A DNA stretch of 64,000 nt from CAVVKW01 sp963761705 (GCA_963761705.1 CAVXHK010000001.1:1426001-1490000); one strand, 5' to 3'. Shown: positions 33,872 to 42,667, counted from the stretch's first letter. Numbers and translations: made by a program. Notes: generated from the letters alone by a model not told the origin.

Positions 33872-34885
33872 ATGAATTCAGCGAGATTACAACACATTCT
33901 TCGGAGCGCTGCGGGCAAACGGATCCTCGTGATTGGCGACGTGATGTTGGACGAATTTGTCTGGGGAAAGGTGTCGCGGATCTCGCCGGAGGCTCCGGTG
34001 CCGGTGGTCGAGGTGGTGAGCGAGAGCCGCTACCCGGGCGGGGCGGCGAACGTCGCGCGAAATCTGGTGGAGTTCACGCCGCACGTGCGGGTGCTGGGGG
34101 CGATCGGGCGGGACGCTCACGGGACGCAGCTGGTTGATTTGCTGGGGGCAGAGGGGATCCAGACGGACGCGCTGATTCAGGTGGACGGCTGGCCGACGAT
34201 CGTGAAAACCCGGATCATTGCGCGTCAGCAACAGGTGGTGCGGGTGGACCGGGAGCGGCGGACGCGCGTCGGGGAGGGGGTCATGGCCGAGGTGATGAAT
34301 CGCGTGCACGAGGTCCTGACGGAGACGGACGTGGTGATATTCGAAGACTACGGAAAGGGATTTTTGGGTCAGGAAATGAAGGACCAGATCTGCGCTGCGG
34401 CGGCGGAGCGCGGAATCGTGGTCTGCGTGGATCCGAATCCCGGCAACGCGATCGATTGGTCGGGGTCGACGGTGATCAAGCCGAACCGCGGGGAGGCCTT
34501 TACGGCGGCGGGGATGGTGCTCACGGAAGCGGAGGAGGATCCGTTGCAGGATGGGCCGCTGTTGGAAGTGGGTCGGCGGTTAGCGGCGATGTGGAACGTC
34601 GAGCAGTTGCTGGTGACGCTGGGGGAGCACGGGATGATTCTTTTCGAGCGGGGGGAGGAGCCGTACCACACACCGACGCGGGCGCAGGAGGTCTTCGACG
34701 TGTCGGGCGCCGGGGACACGGTGATCGCGGTTTACGCGCTGGGATTGGCGGCGGGGGTGAGCGCGCGGGACGCGGCGGAAATGGCGAACCACGCGGCGGG
34801 GATCGTGGTTGGGAAACTGGGAACGGCTACGGTGGGAACTGAAGAGCTGGTGGGGAGCTTCGATGCAAATACGAATACGTTTTAA
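33872..34885 (+). CDS. D-glycero-beta-D-manno-heptose-7-phosphate kinase (RfaE1/HldA type)
   Basis: A 337-residue PfkB-family sugar kinase: RILVIGDVMLDEFVWG at the start, PVPVVEVVSESRYPGGAANVARN, and the C-terminal signature DVSGAGDTVIAVYALGLAAG with the catalytic Asp. These match the kinase half of HldE/RfaE. It phosphorylates heptose 7-phosphate for ADP-heptose and LPS inner core synthesis. The adenylyltransferase half is absent and not adjacent, so it must be a separate gene. Confidence 0.9.
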   Translation: MNSARLQHILRSAAGKRILVIGDVMLDEFVWGKVSRISPEAPVPVVEVVSESRYPGGAANVARNLVEFTPHVRVLGAIGRDAHGTQLVDLLGAEGIQTDALIQVDGWPTIVKTRIIARQQQVVRVDRERRTRVGEGVMAEVMNRVHEVLTETDVVIFEDYGKGFLGQEMKDQICAAAAERGIVVCVDPNPGNAIDWSGSTVIKPNRGEAFTAAGMVLTEAEEDPLQDGPLLEVGRRLAAMWNVEQLLVTLGEHGMILFERGEEPYHTPTRAQEVFDVSGAGDTVIAVYALGLAAGVSARDAAEMANHAAGIVVGKLGTATVGTEELVGSFDANTNTF

Positions 34886-34886
34886 G

Positions 34887-35023
34887 CAGAAGGTCGCGAA
34901 GAGCGCAAAGGTCGCAAAAAAATCCAATTTTTAAGGGGATGCAGTCGGCTGCTGCTGGCGAGGAGTGCCGGGGTATTTCGCTCCATTCCTTCCGGTATTC
35001 TTTGCGCTCTTTGCGACCTTCTG
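34887..35023. repeat. 24-bp inverted repeat flanking 89 bases
   Basis: The arm at 34887-34910 and its reverse complement at 35000-35023 match at 23 of 24 positions (core AAGAGCGCAAAG). It fills the gap between the heptose kinase and fabF, which converge. It may form a large stem-loop ending both transcripts, or be a copy of a dispersed palindromic element. Confidence 0.75.
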
Positions 35024-35041
35024 TTCAAAGATGCATTTCGT

Positions 35042-36289
35042 TCAGCCCGTGAACTCGGTGGCGATGAGGGTGGCGTTGTGGCCGCCGAAGCCGAATGAGT
35101 TGTTGATGGCGCAGGTGACTTTGGCTTCACGGGCGACGTTGGGGACGTAGTCGAGGTCGCAGCCTTCGCTGGGGTTTTCCAAGTTGATCGTGGGCGGGAT
35201 GATACCTTCCTGGATCGCGAGGGCGCAGGCGGCCATTTCGACTCCGCCGGCGGCTCCGAGGAGGTGGCCCGTCATGGATTTGGTCGAACTGACGGGAATT
35301 TGGTAGGCGTGGTCGCCAAGGGCTTTCTTGATCGCCTTGGTCTCGCAGAGGTCGCCGAGGGGGGTGGAGGTGGCGTGGGCGTTGATGTAATCGACGTCGG
35401 TGGGGTTGACCTTCGCGTGGCGCATGGCCATTTCCATGGCTCGGGCGGCTCCGGCTCCGTCGGGGAGGGGGGCGGTCATGTGGTAGGCGTCGGCGCTGCA
35501 GCCGTAGCCGGCGAGTTCGCAGTAGATGTGAGCTCCGCGCTTTTTGGCGTGTTCGAGTTCTTCGATGACGAGGATGCCGGCTCCTTCGCCCATGATGAAG
35601 CCGTCGCGGTCCTGGTCCCAGGGGCGGCAGGCGCGGGCGGGTTCGTCGTTGCGGCAGCTGAGGGCGCGCATGGAAGCGAAGCCGGAAATGCCGAGTGGTG
35701 TGATGGTGGCTTCGGAGCCGCCGGCGAGGAAGCAGTCGGCGTCGCCGAATTTGATGATCCGCCAGGCTTCGCCGAGGGAGTTGTTGGCGGTTGCGCAGGC
35801 GGTGACGATGCACATGTTCGGGCCGCGGAGGCCGAATTCCATCGAGATCATGCCGCTGGCCATATTGCTGATCATCATGGCGATAGTGAAGGGCGAGACG
35901 CGGGACGGGCCGCGATCGTGGAGGCGGTGGGCCTCCGTCTCCATGCTCTGGAGGCCGCCGATGCCGGACCCGATCATGACGCCGGTGCGGTCGAGGTCAA
36001 TCCTGTCGAAATCGATGCCTGAGTCGGCGACGGCCATCTTGGCGCCTGCCATGGCGAACTGAGTGAAGCGGTCGGTGCGCTTGGTGTCTTTCGGGGTCTT
36101 GAAGTAGTCGCGGGGTTCGAAACCTTTCACTTCGCCCGCGATTTTGCAGTCGAAATCGGAGGGATCGAAGGCTTCGTAGGTGCTGACGCCATTTTTCCCG
36201 GAGACGAGACTCTTCCAGAAATCGTCTTTGCCGAGTCCGATGGGACTGACGACTCCGAGACCGGTAATTACAACTCTACGCTCATTCAT
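35042..36289 (-). CDS. fabF: Beta-ketoacyl-ACP synthase II
   Basis: A 415-residue condensing enzyme. It begins RRVVITGLGVVSPIG; the nucleophile Cys is in VTACATANNSLGEA, and the two His are in NAHATSTPLGD and STKSMTGHLLGAAGG. It extends fatty acids on ACP. I start at the ATG at 36289 to match the family N-terminus. No fabG, acpP or other fab genes adjoin it, which is somewhat unusual. Confidence 0.96.
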   Translation of the reverse strand: MNERRVVITGLGVVSPIGLGKDDFWKSLVSGKNGVSTYEAFDPSDFDCKIAGEVKGFEPRDYFKTPKDTKRTDRFTQFAMAGAKMAVADSGIDFDRIDLDRTGVMIGSGIGGLQSMETEAHRLHDRGPSRVSPFTIAMMISNMASGMISMEFGLRGPNMCIVTACATANNSLGEAWRIIKFGDADCFLAGGSEATITPLGISGFASMRALSCRNDEPARACRPWDQDRDGFIMGEGAGILVIEELEHAKKRGAHIYCELAGYGCSADAYHMTAPLPDGAGAARAMEMAMRHAKVNPTDVDYINAHATSTPLGDLCETKAIKKALGDHAYQIPVSSTKSMTGHLLGAAGGVEMAACALAIQEGIIPPTINLENPSEGCDLDYVPNVAREAKVTCAINNSFGFGGHNATLIATEFTG

Positions 36290-36364
36290 GCCTGAAAAGT
36301 GGGATAGGGAAACGGTTATCAATCGGGACGGGGGGGCGGTTACGCAACCCAAAAGTTCCCTGGA

Positions 36365-36598
36365 TCAGGTCCGGCGGTGGGTGGGTGAACGCTCGTTGAG
36401 GGCGGCGCAGCGAGGGCAGGGGGTGAGTTCCGCGGTGGGTTGAAACGTCAGGGCGCAGAGGTGGCAGCGGACGGTGGGTGGGCCGGGGGCGCTTTTGCGG
36501 CGGCGGGCGGCGGCGGCGGCGAGGATGACAATGAGGATGCCGGCGAAGAAGACGCCGACGTAGAGAGTGGCGAGGCCGGAGAGCGAGACGTCGAACAT
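36365..36598 (-). CDS. Single-span membrane protein with a zinc ribbon
   Basis: A 77-residue protein. One membrane helix (VGVFFAGILIVILAAAAA) is followed by a cytosolic basic stretch and two CxxC pairs (RCHLC and PCPRC) 14 residues apart, a small zinc ribbon. It starts 9 bases after the TonB-like gene and is the last gene of the exbBD run. Function unknown. Confidence 0.75.
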   Translation of the reverse strand: MFDVSLSGLATLYVGVFFAGILIVILAAAAARRRKSAPGPPTVRCHLCALTFQPTAELTPCPRCAALNERSPTHRRT

Positions 36599-36607
36599 GC
36601 GGATGGA

Positions 36608-37372
36608 TCAGCGGTCGAGGCGCTCGCGGCGGACGTCGAGGCCCCAGTGGATGGTGGCGGTGCCCCAGGCTAGGTGGGAGGTGGATGGAGCGGCGGGTGA
36701 GAATTTGAAGCGGAGGAGGTAAGGGATCGCGACGGCGTTAATTTGGGGGCTGTCGGTGCGGTCCAATTCCATGACGTGACGGACGGTGCCGTCGGGGGCG
36801 ACAGCGAGGAGATAGGTCGCGGGGGCGAGGGGTTCGCCGGGACGGGCGGTGAATGCGGCGGTGGGCTGGTTCGCGATTGGGCGTTTGGCGAGGTCGTCGG
36901 CGAAGGTGACCTGGGTGTTGCGGGCCGGCGCGGGGAGAGGTTTGGGGGCGGCGCGTCCGTCATTGACAACGACGGGTCCGTCATCGCGAGGGAGGGGCGG
37001 AAGGAGGCTGACGTCCGGGTCGGGAAGGGCGGCGAGGGGCGGGGTGGCGTTTTCGAAGCTCGGCTGGTAGTCGGGGATCGCGGGGTCGGCGAGCGGTCGG
37101 GTGGCGAGGCGGTCGGCAGCGAAGAGAGCGGGGTCGGCGGCGGCGATCATGGGAGCGAGTCGGCGGGCGGCTTCGCTGTCGGGGGAGAGGAGGTAAATCT
37201 TGGCGTTGACGGGTTCCACGCGGGTGGGATCGGGATAGGCGGCGCGGAAGAGGAAATAGCCGGCTGCGTGGAGGACGAGGGCGAAGGTGATCCAGAGTCC
37301 GAGGCGGCGGCGGTGGTCCTGGCGCCCGGTCCAGTCGTAGAGGAGGCGGGCGTGTTCGACGGTGACATTCAT
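36608..37372 (-). CDS. TonB-like energy-transducing protein
   Basis: A 254-residue protein. An N-terminal membrane helix (LGLWITFALVLHAAGYFLF) is followed by a Pro/Ala-rich periplasmic spacer (about 60-175) and a C-terminal domain with TYLLAVAPDGTVRHVMEL and AIPYLLRFKFSP, resembling the TonB fold. It has no strong sequence match to TonB, so the call rests on layout and on the exbB-exbD genes directly upstream (4-base overlap). It would pass proton-motive force to outer-membrane transporters. Confidence 0.65.
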   Translation of the reverse strand: MNVTVEHARLLYDWTGRQDHRRRLGLWITFALVLHAAGYFLFRAAYPDPTRVEPVNAKIYLLSPDSEAARRLAPMIAAADPALFAADRLATRPLADPAIPDYQPSFENATPPLAALPDPDVSLLPPLPRDDGPVVVNDGRAAPKPLPAPARNTQVTFADDLAKRPIANQPTAAFTARPGEPLAPATYLLAVAPDGTVRHVMELDRTDSPQINAVAIPYLLRFKFSPAAPSTSHLAWGTATIHWGLDVRRERLDR

Positions 37373-37779
37373 GGCTCGCCGGAAGTCGGTTCCGTGGTGG
37401 CGAGGACGACGGTGCAGCCGGCGGCGATGGCGACGTTGGAGACCGTGACGACGAGTTCGACCGGGGCGGCGCGGTCGGATTTGATGATGAGCGTAGTGTC
37501 TTTAGCGTGCTCGGTGAGGCGGGTGGTGAGTTCCGCGGCGGTGACGCGGCTATTTTCGAAGTAAATCGCCGGGGCTGGTGCGGACGTGATGCTGACGACG
37601 CGAGGATTGCGTTGCGGGGCGAGGACGAAGGGAGAAGTCGGGACGTCGACGGCGATGCCGGGCTGGAGGAGGAAGGTGCCGCTGAGGAGGAAAAAGAAAA
37701 TGAGCGCGGCGGCGACGTCCGCGACTGGGATGAAGAGGATCGGCGTGAAGCGGGGGTTGAGGCTGCGGTGGAGCTTCAC
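37369..37779 (-). CDS. exbD: ExbD/TolR-type biopolymer transport protein
   Basis: A 136-residue protein with a GTG start at 37779, which overlaps the exbB stop (GTGA). A single membrane helix carries the functional Asp (IPVADVAAALIFFFLLSG), followed by a periplasmic domain ending in ELVVTVSNVAIAAGCT. With ExbB it forms the proton-driven motor for the TonB-like protein. Confidence 0.85.
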   Translation of the reverse strand: MKLHRSLNPRFTPILFIPVADVAAALIFFFLLSGTFLLQPGIAVDVPTSPFVLAPQRNPRVVSITSAPAPAIYFENSRVTAAELTTRLTEHAKDTTLIIKSDRAAPVELVVTVSNVAIAAGCTVVLATTEPTSGEP

Positions 37780-38417
37780 GACGGTTGGTCGCTGGGGGGG
37801 GCGGGCGCTCGGCGTTGGTCGAGGATGAGGGTGACGACTTCGATGCCAGCGCGCTCCATGTCGTGAATGAGTTCGTTCACGCGGTAGGAGAGGTATTGGT
37901 AGGCGAGGAGGGCGGGGACGGCGAGGGCGAGACCGGCGGCGGTCGTGAGGAGACTCTGGTAGACTCCGCCGGCGATCTCGGCGGCGGTGGCGTAACCGCC
38001 TTGCGCGGAAATGGCGGCGAAAGCTTGGATGAGACCGATGACGGTGCCGAGAAGGCCGATGAGCGGGGCGGCGTAAACGATCGCGACAAGGAGGCCGAGG
38101 TTGCGCTCGAGGCGGGGGACTTCGAGTTGGCCGGCGTCTTGGGCGATGTCCTTGAGTTCGGGGCGGTCGAGGGTGTGCCGGATCATGACGGCGTGCATGA
38201 CGCGGCCGATGGGGCCGGGGGTGGCGGCGCACTCGGTGATGGCCTCGGAGAAGTTGCCGATTCGGACGAGATTCGCGAGACCGCGGAGGATCTCGCCGAC
38301 GCGGACGCTGACGCGGTGGAGGTAGAAGGCGCGCTCGAGAAAGACGGCGACCGTAACGATGCTGGCGGCGACGAGGAGCCACATGAGGGGGCCGCCTTTT
38401 TGGAGGAACTCGGGCAT
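37776..38417 (-). CDS. exbB: MotA/TolQ/ExbB-type proton channel protein
   Basis: A 213-residue protein with three membrane helices. The conserved block is LGLLVAIVYAAPLIGLLGTVIGLIQAF followed by GGVYQSLLTTAAGLALAVPALLAYQYL, typical of ExbB/TolQ. It is the first gene of the four-gene run exbB-exbD-tonB-like-zinc ribbon, each overlapping or within 9 bases. Confidence 0.93.
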   Translation of the reverse strand: MPEFLQKGGPLMWLLVAASIVTVAVFLERAFYLHRVSVRVGEILRGLANLVRIGNFSEAITECAATPGPIGRVMHAVMIRHTLDRPELKDIAQDAGQLEVPRLERNLGLLVAIVYAAPLIGLLGTVIGLIQAFAAISAQGGYATAAEIAGGVYQSLLTTAAGLALAVPALLAYQYLSYRVNELIHDMERAGIEVVTLILDQRRAPAPPSDQPS

Positions 38418-38503
38418 GAAAGCTGGATTCTTAACGCGGGGGGGTGGGCGGCGGCAATGCTGGTGATTGGTTGGGGGTGCGGGGAAGTCCCGTGTGGTGA
38501 TTT

Positions 38504-38597
38504 GTCGTCCTGAACGAAAGGAAGGATTGCTGGCTTGTCCGGCAGGCGACGTTTTTCATCTGAAAGGTCAGAGAGTCTTGGCGTCGCTCAGAACGAC
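38504..38597. repeat. Imperfect palindromic intergenic repeat
   Basis: The unit at 38504-38528 (GTCGTCCTGAACGAAAGGAA...) is followed at 38573-38597 by a diverged inverted copy (reverse complement GTCGTTCTGAGCGACGCCAA...), about 18 of 25 positions alike. The TGAGCGAAG-like core recalls a dispersed intergenic repeat seen in many bacteria. The 249-base gap 38418-38666 holds no gene. Confidence 0.5.
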
Positions 38598-38666
38598 GGG
38601 GACGAAGGGGAGGGTCGATGCTGAGGCGCTTGCGGGGTGGGACGTTCCCTGAGACGCTTTCGACCA

Positions 38667-38855
38667 ATGGCAGCTAGAACTGGATTTCATCACGTGGCGA
38701 TTCGGACGGCGGACTTCGACCGGAGTCTGGAGTTTGATACCGGAGTGCTCGGATTGGAGGTGAAGGTGGCCTGGGGGGTGGCTCCGGAGCGGATCGCTTT
38801 TTTCAGGGGGCCGGGCGGTGAGGTGATCGGACTTTTTCAGAACAACCCATTATGA
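38667..38855 (+). CDS. Half-length VOC (glyoxalase-fold) protein
   Basis: A 62-residue protein covering a single beta-alpha-beta-beta-beta module of the VOC superfamily: FHHVAIRTADFDRSLEFDTGVLGLEVKVAW, then FFRGPGGEVIGLFQ. Normal VOC proteins have two modules (about 120 residues or more). This one may work as a dimer or be a remnant. The metal-binding His of the first module is kept. Its stop overlaps the next start by 4 bases. Confidence 0.6.
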   Translation: MAARTGFHHVAIRTADFDRSLEFDTGVLGLEVKVAWGVAPERIAFFRGPGGEVIGLFQNNPL

Positions 38856-39091
38856 GTAAACCGCTGCGTTTGAATCAGGATCAAGTCTGGGAGGTCGACG
38901 GGGGGTTCGTGCGGATCGTGCGATTGGGGCGGTTGCTGGTGGGATTCAAGCGGCTGGAGGATCTGACGACGCGGGACGGGACTCACTTGGAGCTGACGAA
39001 GAAGGAGTTCTGCCGGATGATCAAGGGTGGGCGGTTGCTGGAGGCCGGGGAGTTGCCGGATCTGGCGCCGGGTGCCGAGTGGACTCAGTAG
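38852..39091 (+). CDS. Small protein of unknown function
   Basis: A 79-residue acidic/basic mixed protein, not recognised. It begins MSKPLRLNQDQVWEVDGGF and contains HLELTKKEFCRMIKGGRLLEAGELP. It is translationally coupled to the VOC-like gene (ATGA). Its last 71 bases overlap the opposing methyltransferase gene. Confidence 0.6.
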   Translation: MSKPLRLNQDQVWEVDGGFVRIVRLGRLLVGFKRLEDLTTRDGTHLELTKKEFCRMIKGGRLLEAGELPDLAPGAEWTQ

Positions 39092-39812
39092 AGTCGGGCT
39101 GGCGGGCGACGTAGATGGTGCTGCTGGAGGTGTTGCCGCGAAGGGGGTTTTCGAAGGTGACGGTGTGGGCGGCGGGTTCGGGGAAGACTTCGGCGAGGGT
39201 CGCGAGGAAGGATTCGCTGGGAGGATCGTCGGACCACATGGCGAAGACGCCGCCCGGGTGGATCTTGGTCGCCAGTTGGCGGAGGGAGCCGGGGGAGTAG
39301 AAGGCGGCGTGGCGGGGGTGGAGGAGATTTTCGGGCGAGTGGTCGATGTCGAGGAGGATGGCGTGGAAGCGACGGGTGGGATTTTCGGGGTTGAATCCGG
39401 AGTCGGGAGCCGTCGCCATCGCGAAGAAATCGCCGTGGACGAACCGGCAGCGCGGGTCCGTGGCGAGCGCCGAGCCGAGCGGGACGAGGCCGCGCTCGTG
39501 CCATTCGATGACGGGGGCAAGGGCGTCGACGACGAAGAGGTGGGCGACGGTGGGGTGGCGGAGCGCGGCGGCGGCGGTGTAGCCGAGGCCGAGGCCGCCG
39601 ACGACGACGTCGAGCGGGCCGGGGAGGTCCGCCAGGCCAAGGTTGGCGAGGGCAACTTCGACGTCGTGGAAGAGGGACGACATGAGGAATTCTTCACCGA
39701 GTTTGACCTCGTAGACTTCGAGATCATCGAGCTGCGGGAGTCGGCGGCGGCGCAGGGTGAGGTCGCCGAGGGGCGTGGGTCGGAAGTCGAGTTCTTCGAA
39801 GGCGCGGCTCAT
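39021..39812 (-). CDS. Spermidine synthase-like SAM-dependent methyltransferase fold
   Basis: A 263-residue Rossmann protein. Motif I is VVVGGLGLGYTAAAAL, the acidic residue after strand 2 is in LFVVDALAPVIEWH, and CRFVHGDFFAMA and AILLDIDHSPENLL follow. The layout resembles spermine/spermidine synthases, but the aminopropyl-transfer residues are not obvious, so a methyltransferase role is equally likely. I start at the ATG at 39812; 39836 is possible. The final 24 residues are Pro/Ala-rich and overlap the 79-residue gene on the other strand. Confidence 0.7.
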   Translation of the reverse strand: MSRAFEELDFRPTPLGDLTLRRRRLPQLDDLEVYEVKLGEEFLMSSLFHDVEVALANLGLADLPGPLDVVVGGLGLGYTAAAALRHPTVAHLFVVDALAPVIEWHERGLVPLGSALATDPRCRFVHGDFFAMATAPDSGFNPENPTRRFHAILLDIDHSPENLLHPRHAAFYSPGSLRQLATKIHPGGVFAMWSDDPPSESFLATLAEVFPEPAAHTVTFENPLRGNTSSSTIYVARQPDSTESTRHPAPDPATPRPPATAHP

Positions 39813-40024
39813 GGATGGGGAGGGTAGGCGATTCATCGCGAATTGTGAATGGCGGGAGCGGGGGGGTTGACGGCACTGGAGCCGCGTCGTCTTCACGACT
39901 TGGTGATCCGCTTGACGGGGAATCAGATCGAATTTGGGGGCGATCGTTCAGCGGCAACGGGCCGCTGTCGACTAAACCGGACGCGGGCTGGATTTTCTAC
40001 AATGGCCCTCTACACTTCGCGCCG

Positions 40025-41629
40025 ATGAAGCATATTTTCGTGACGGGTGGGGTGGTGAGTTCGTTGGGAAAAGGGTTGGCGGCGGCTTCGTTGGGTACCT
40101 TGCTCGAGCACCGGGGGATCAGCGTGGTGCTGCAGAAATTGGACCCGTATCTCAACGTCGATCCGGGGACGATGAGTCCTTATCAGCACGGCGAGGTTTA
40201 CGTGCTTTCCGACGGAGCGGAGACCGATCTGGATCTCGGGCACTACGAGCGGTTTACCAACACGGTGCTCACGAAGGCAAACAACGTCACCAGCGGCCAA
40301 ATCTACGAGACGGTGCTCGCGAAGGAGCGCCGCGGGGATTACCTCGGCAAGACCGTGCAGGTGATTCCGCACGTCACGGACGAGATCAAGGCGGTCATCC
40401 GGCGGATGAGCGAGGTCTCGACGGCGGACGTCTGCATCACCGAAATTGGCGGGACGACGGGTGACATCGAGGGGTTGCCATTTTTGGAAGCGATTCGCCA
40501 ATTCACCCTTGAGGCGGGGATCGGGAACACGATGTTGATGCACGTGACGCTGGTGCCGTTCATCAAAGCGGCGGGGGAGTTGAAGACGAAGCCGACGCAG
40601 CAGAGCGTGGCGAAATTGCGCGAGATCGGTTTGCAGCCGCAGGTGCTCATTTGCCGGACGGAGCACCCGCTCGGCGACGAGGTGCGGCAGAAGCTCTCGC
40701 TGTATTGCAACGTGCCGCGCGAGGCGGTGATCGAAGGGCGCGACGTCGACAACACGATCTACGAAGCTCCGTTGCTCTTTCAGGAGGAGGGTTTGGACGA
40801 GATCGTCTGCAAGACGCTGGGACTCGACGCGGGCGTGCCCGACATGGCGGGATGGATGAAATTTGTCGCGCGAGTCGTGAACCCGAAGAAGCGCGTGCGG
40901 ATCGCGGTCGTGGGCAAATACATCGAGCTTCAGGATGCTTACAAGAGCATCTACGAATCGCTCACGCACGCCGGAGCGGCGCACGATTGCGCGGTTGATC
41001 TGGTGCTCGTCGACGCGGAAGATCTGGAGGCCGAGGGTGCGGAGAAATACCTCGGCGGTGTGGCGGGAGTGCTCGTTCCGGGTGGATTCGGTGACCGGGG
41101 GACGGAGGGGAAAATCGACGCGGCGAGGTTCGCGCGGGAATCGAACACGCCTTACCTCGGGCTTTGTCTCGGGATGCAAATCGCGACGATCGAGTTCGCG
41201 CGGAACGTGTGCGGGATGGAGAAAGCGAACAGCACGGAGTTCGACCCTGGCTGTCGGTATCCGGTCATCTGCATTCTCGAAGAGCAGAAGGGCGTGACCG
41301 ATAAGGGTGCTTCGATGCGTTTGGGGCTGAGTCCGACGGTGTTGGGTGACGGCACTTTGGCGGGGCGGGTTTACGGGCAGAAGGAGATCAGCGAGCGGCA
41401 CCGGCACCGCTACGAATTTAACATGGAATACCGGGCACAAATGGAGGACGCGGGCTTCGTCATCGCGGGGACTTCGCCGGACGGTTCGCTGGTGGAGGTG
41501 ATCGAGCTGCGGGACCACCCGTGGTACGTCGCGTGTCAGTATCACCCCGAGTTTCAGTCGAAACCGAACTCGCCGCACCCGCTGTTCAAGGGTTTTGTGG
41601 CGGCCAGTCTGGCGCACGAGAGCGATTGA
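40025..41629 (+). CDS. pyrG: CTP synthase
   Basis: A 534-residue enzyme of normal length. It has the N-terminal synthetase domain (MKHIFVTGGVVSSLGKGLAAASLG; LDPYLNVDPGTMSPYQHGEV) and the C-terminal glutaminase with nucleophile Cys in LGLCLGMQIA (near residue 380) and YHPEFQSKP near the end. It aminates UTP to CTP. The long in-frame extension upstream of the ATG at 40025 is not part of the family. Confidence 0.97.
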   Translation: MKHIFVTGGVVSSLGKGLAAASLGTLLEHRGISVVLQKLDPYLNVDPGTMSPYQHGEVYVLSDGAETDLDLGHYERFTNTVLTKANNVTSGQIYETVLAKERRGDYLGKTVQVIPHVTDEIKAVIRRMSEVSTADVCITEIGGTTGDIEGLPFLEAIRQFTLEAGIGNTMLMHVTLVPFIKAAGELKTKPTQQSVAKLREIGLQPQVLICRTEHPLGDEVRQKLSLYCNVPREAVIEGRDVDNTIYEAPLLFQEEGLDEIVCKTLGLDAGVPDMAGWMKFVARVVNPKKRVRIAVVGKYIELQDAYKSIYESLTHAGAAHDCAVDLVLVDAEDLEAEGAEKYLGGVAGVLVPGGFGDRGTEGKIDAARFARESNTPYLGLCLGMQIATIEFARNVCGMEKANSTEFDPGCRYPVICILEEQKGVTDKGASMRLGLSPTVLGDGTLAGRVYGQKEISERHRHRYEFNMEYRAQMEDAGFVIAGTSPDGSLVEVIELRDHPWYVACQYHPEFQSKPNSPHPLFKGFVAASLAHESD

Positions 41630-41696
41630 GATTTGCAATCGACGGGGAATCGCTTCACCGTTCCACGACGTTCAAACCCTGACCAACCGAACTTTT

Positions 41697-42659
41697 ATGG
41701 CCTCTTCGCTCCTCTCTCAGCTCAAAGAATTCACGACCGTCGTTGCCGATACCGGCGACTTCCAGACCATGAAGGATTACTCGCCGCAGGACGCGACGAC
41801 GAACCCTTCGCTGATCTACAAGGCGGTCCAGCATGACGACTACAAAGAGCTGCTCACCAAGGCCATCGCGGACAACAAGGCTTCGTCGCTGAGCGGGCCT
41901 TCGCTCATTAAGAAGATCGTCGACGATCTGCTCATTTTGTTTGGACGGGAGATTCTCGAGATCGTCCCAGGTCGGGTTTCGACCGAGGTCGACGCTCGGC
42001 TGTCGTTCGACACCGAGGGGACGATTCAGAAGGCGCGCTACCTCATTGGTCTCTATGAGAAAATGGGAACGTCCCGGGATCGGATTCTCATCAAGATTGC
42101 GTCGACCTACGAAGGCGCGATGGCGGCAAAGGTCTGTCAGGAAGAGGGGATCAACTGCAATCTGACGTTGATGTTCTCGCTGCCCCAGGCGATCGCGTGC
42201 GCGGAAGCGAAGGTGACCCTCATTTCGCCTTTCGTGGGTCGGATTTACGATTATTACAAGGCGACCGAGGGGAAGGAATACACGAGTGCCGAAGATCCGG
42301 GCGTTCTGTCGGTCAATTCGATCTACAACTACTACAAGAAGTTTGGCTACGACACGCAAGTGATGGGCGCGAGCTTCCGCAACATCGGTCAGATCACCGA
42401 ACTCGCGGGTTGCGATTTGCTCACGATTTCGCCGGATCTGCTGCAAGAATTAGCGGACTCGAACGACGCGCTCGAGCGGAAATTGAGTCCGGAAGCGGCG
42501 AAGTCGATGGACATCGAAAAGGTCGACGTCGACGAGCAGACGTTCCGTTGGATGCTAAACGAGGACCCGATGGCGACCGAAAAGTTGGCGGACGGGATCC
42601 GCAAGTTTGCGGCGGATATCGTGAAGCTCGAGAAAATTATTGCCGGGCAGATTGCGTAG
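41697..42659 (+). CDS. tal: Transaldolase
   Basis: A 320-residue enzyme: SLLSQLKEFTTVVADTGDF, DATTNPSLI, GRVSTEVDARLSFD, the Schiff-base Lys in RILIKIASTYEGAMAAK, and FVGRIYDYYKA. It links the pentose phosphate pathway with glycolysis. It follows pyrG by 67 bases and is probably separately translated. The downstream end runs into a multi-hairpin repeat. Confidence 0.96.
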   Translation: MASSLLSQLKEFTTVVADTGDFQTMKDYSPQDATTNPSLIYKAVQHDDYKELLTKAIADNKASSLSGPSLIKKIVDDLLILFGREILEIVPGRVSTEVDARLSFDTEGTIQKARYLIGLYEKMGTSRDRILIKIASTYEGAMAAKVCQEEGINCNLTLMFSLPQAIACAEAKVTLISPFVGRIYDYYKATEGKEYTSAEDPGVLSVNSIYNYYKKFGYDTQVMGASFRNIGQITELAGCDLLTISPDLLQELADSNDALERKLSPEAAKSMDIEKVDVDEQTFRWMLNEDPMATEKLADGIRKFAADIVKLEKIIAGQIA

Positions 42660-42667
42660 GCCTTGGT

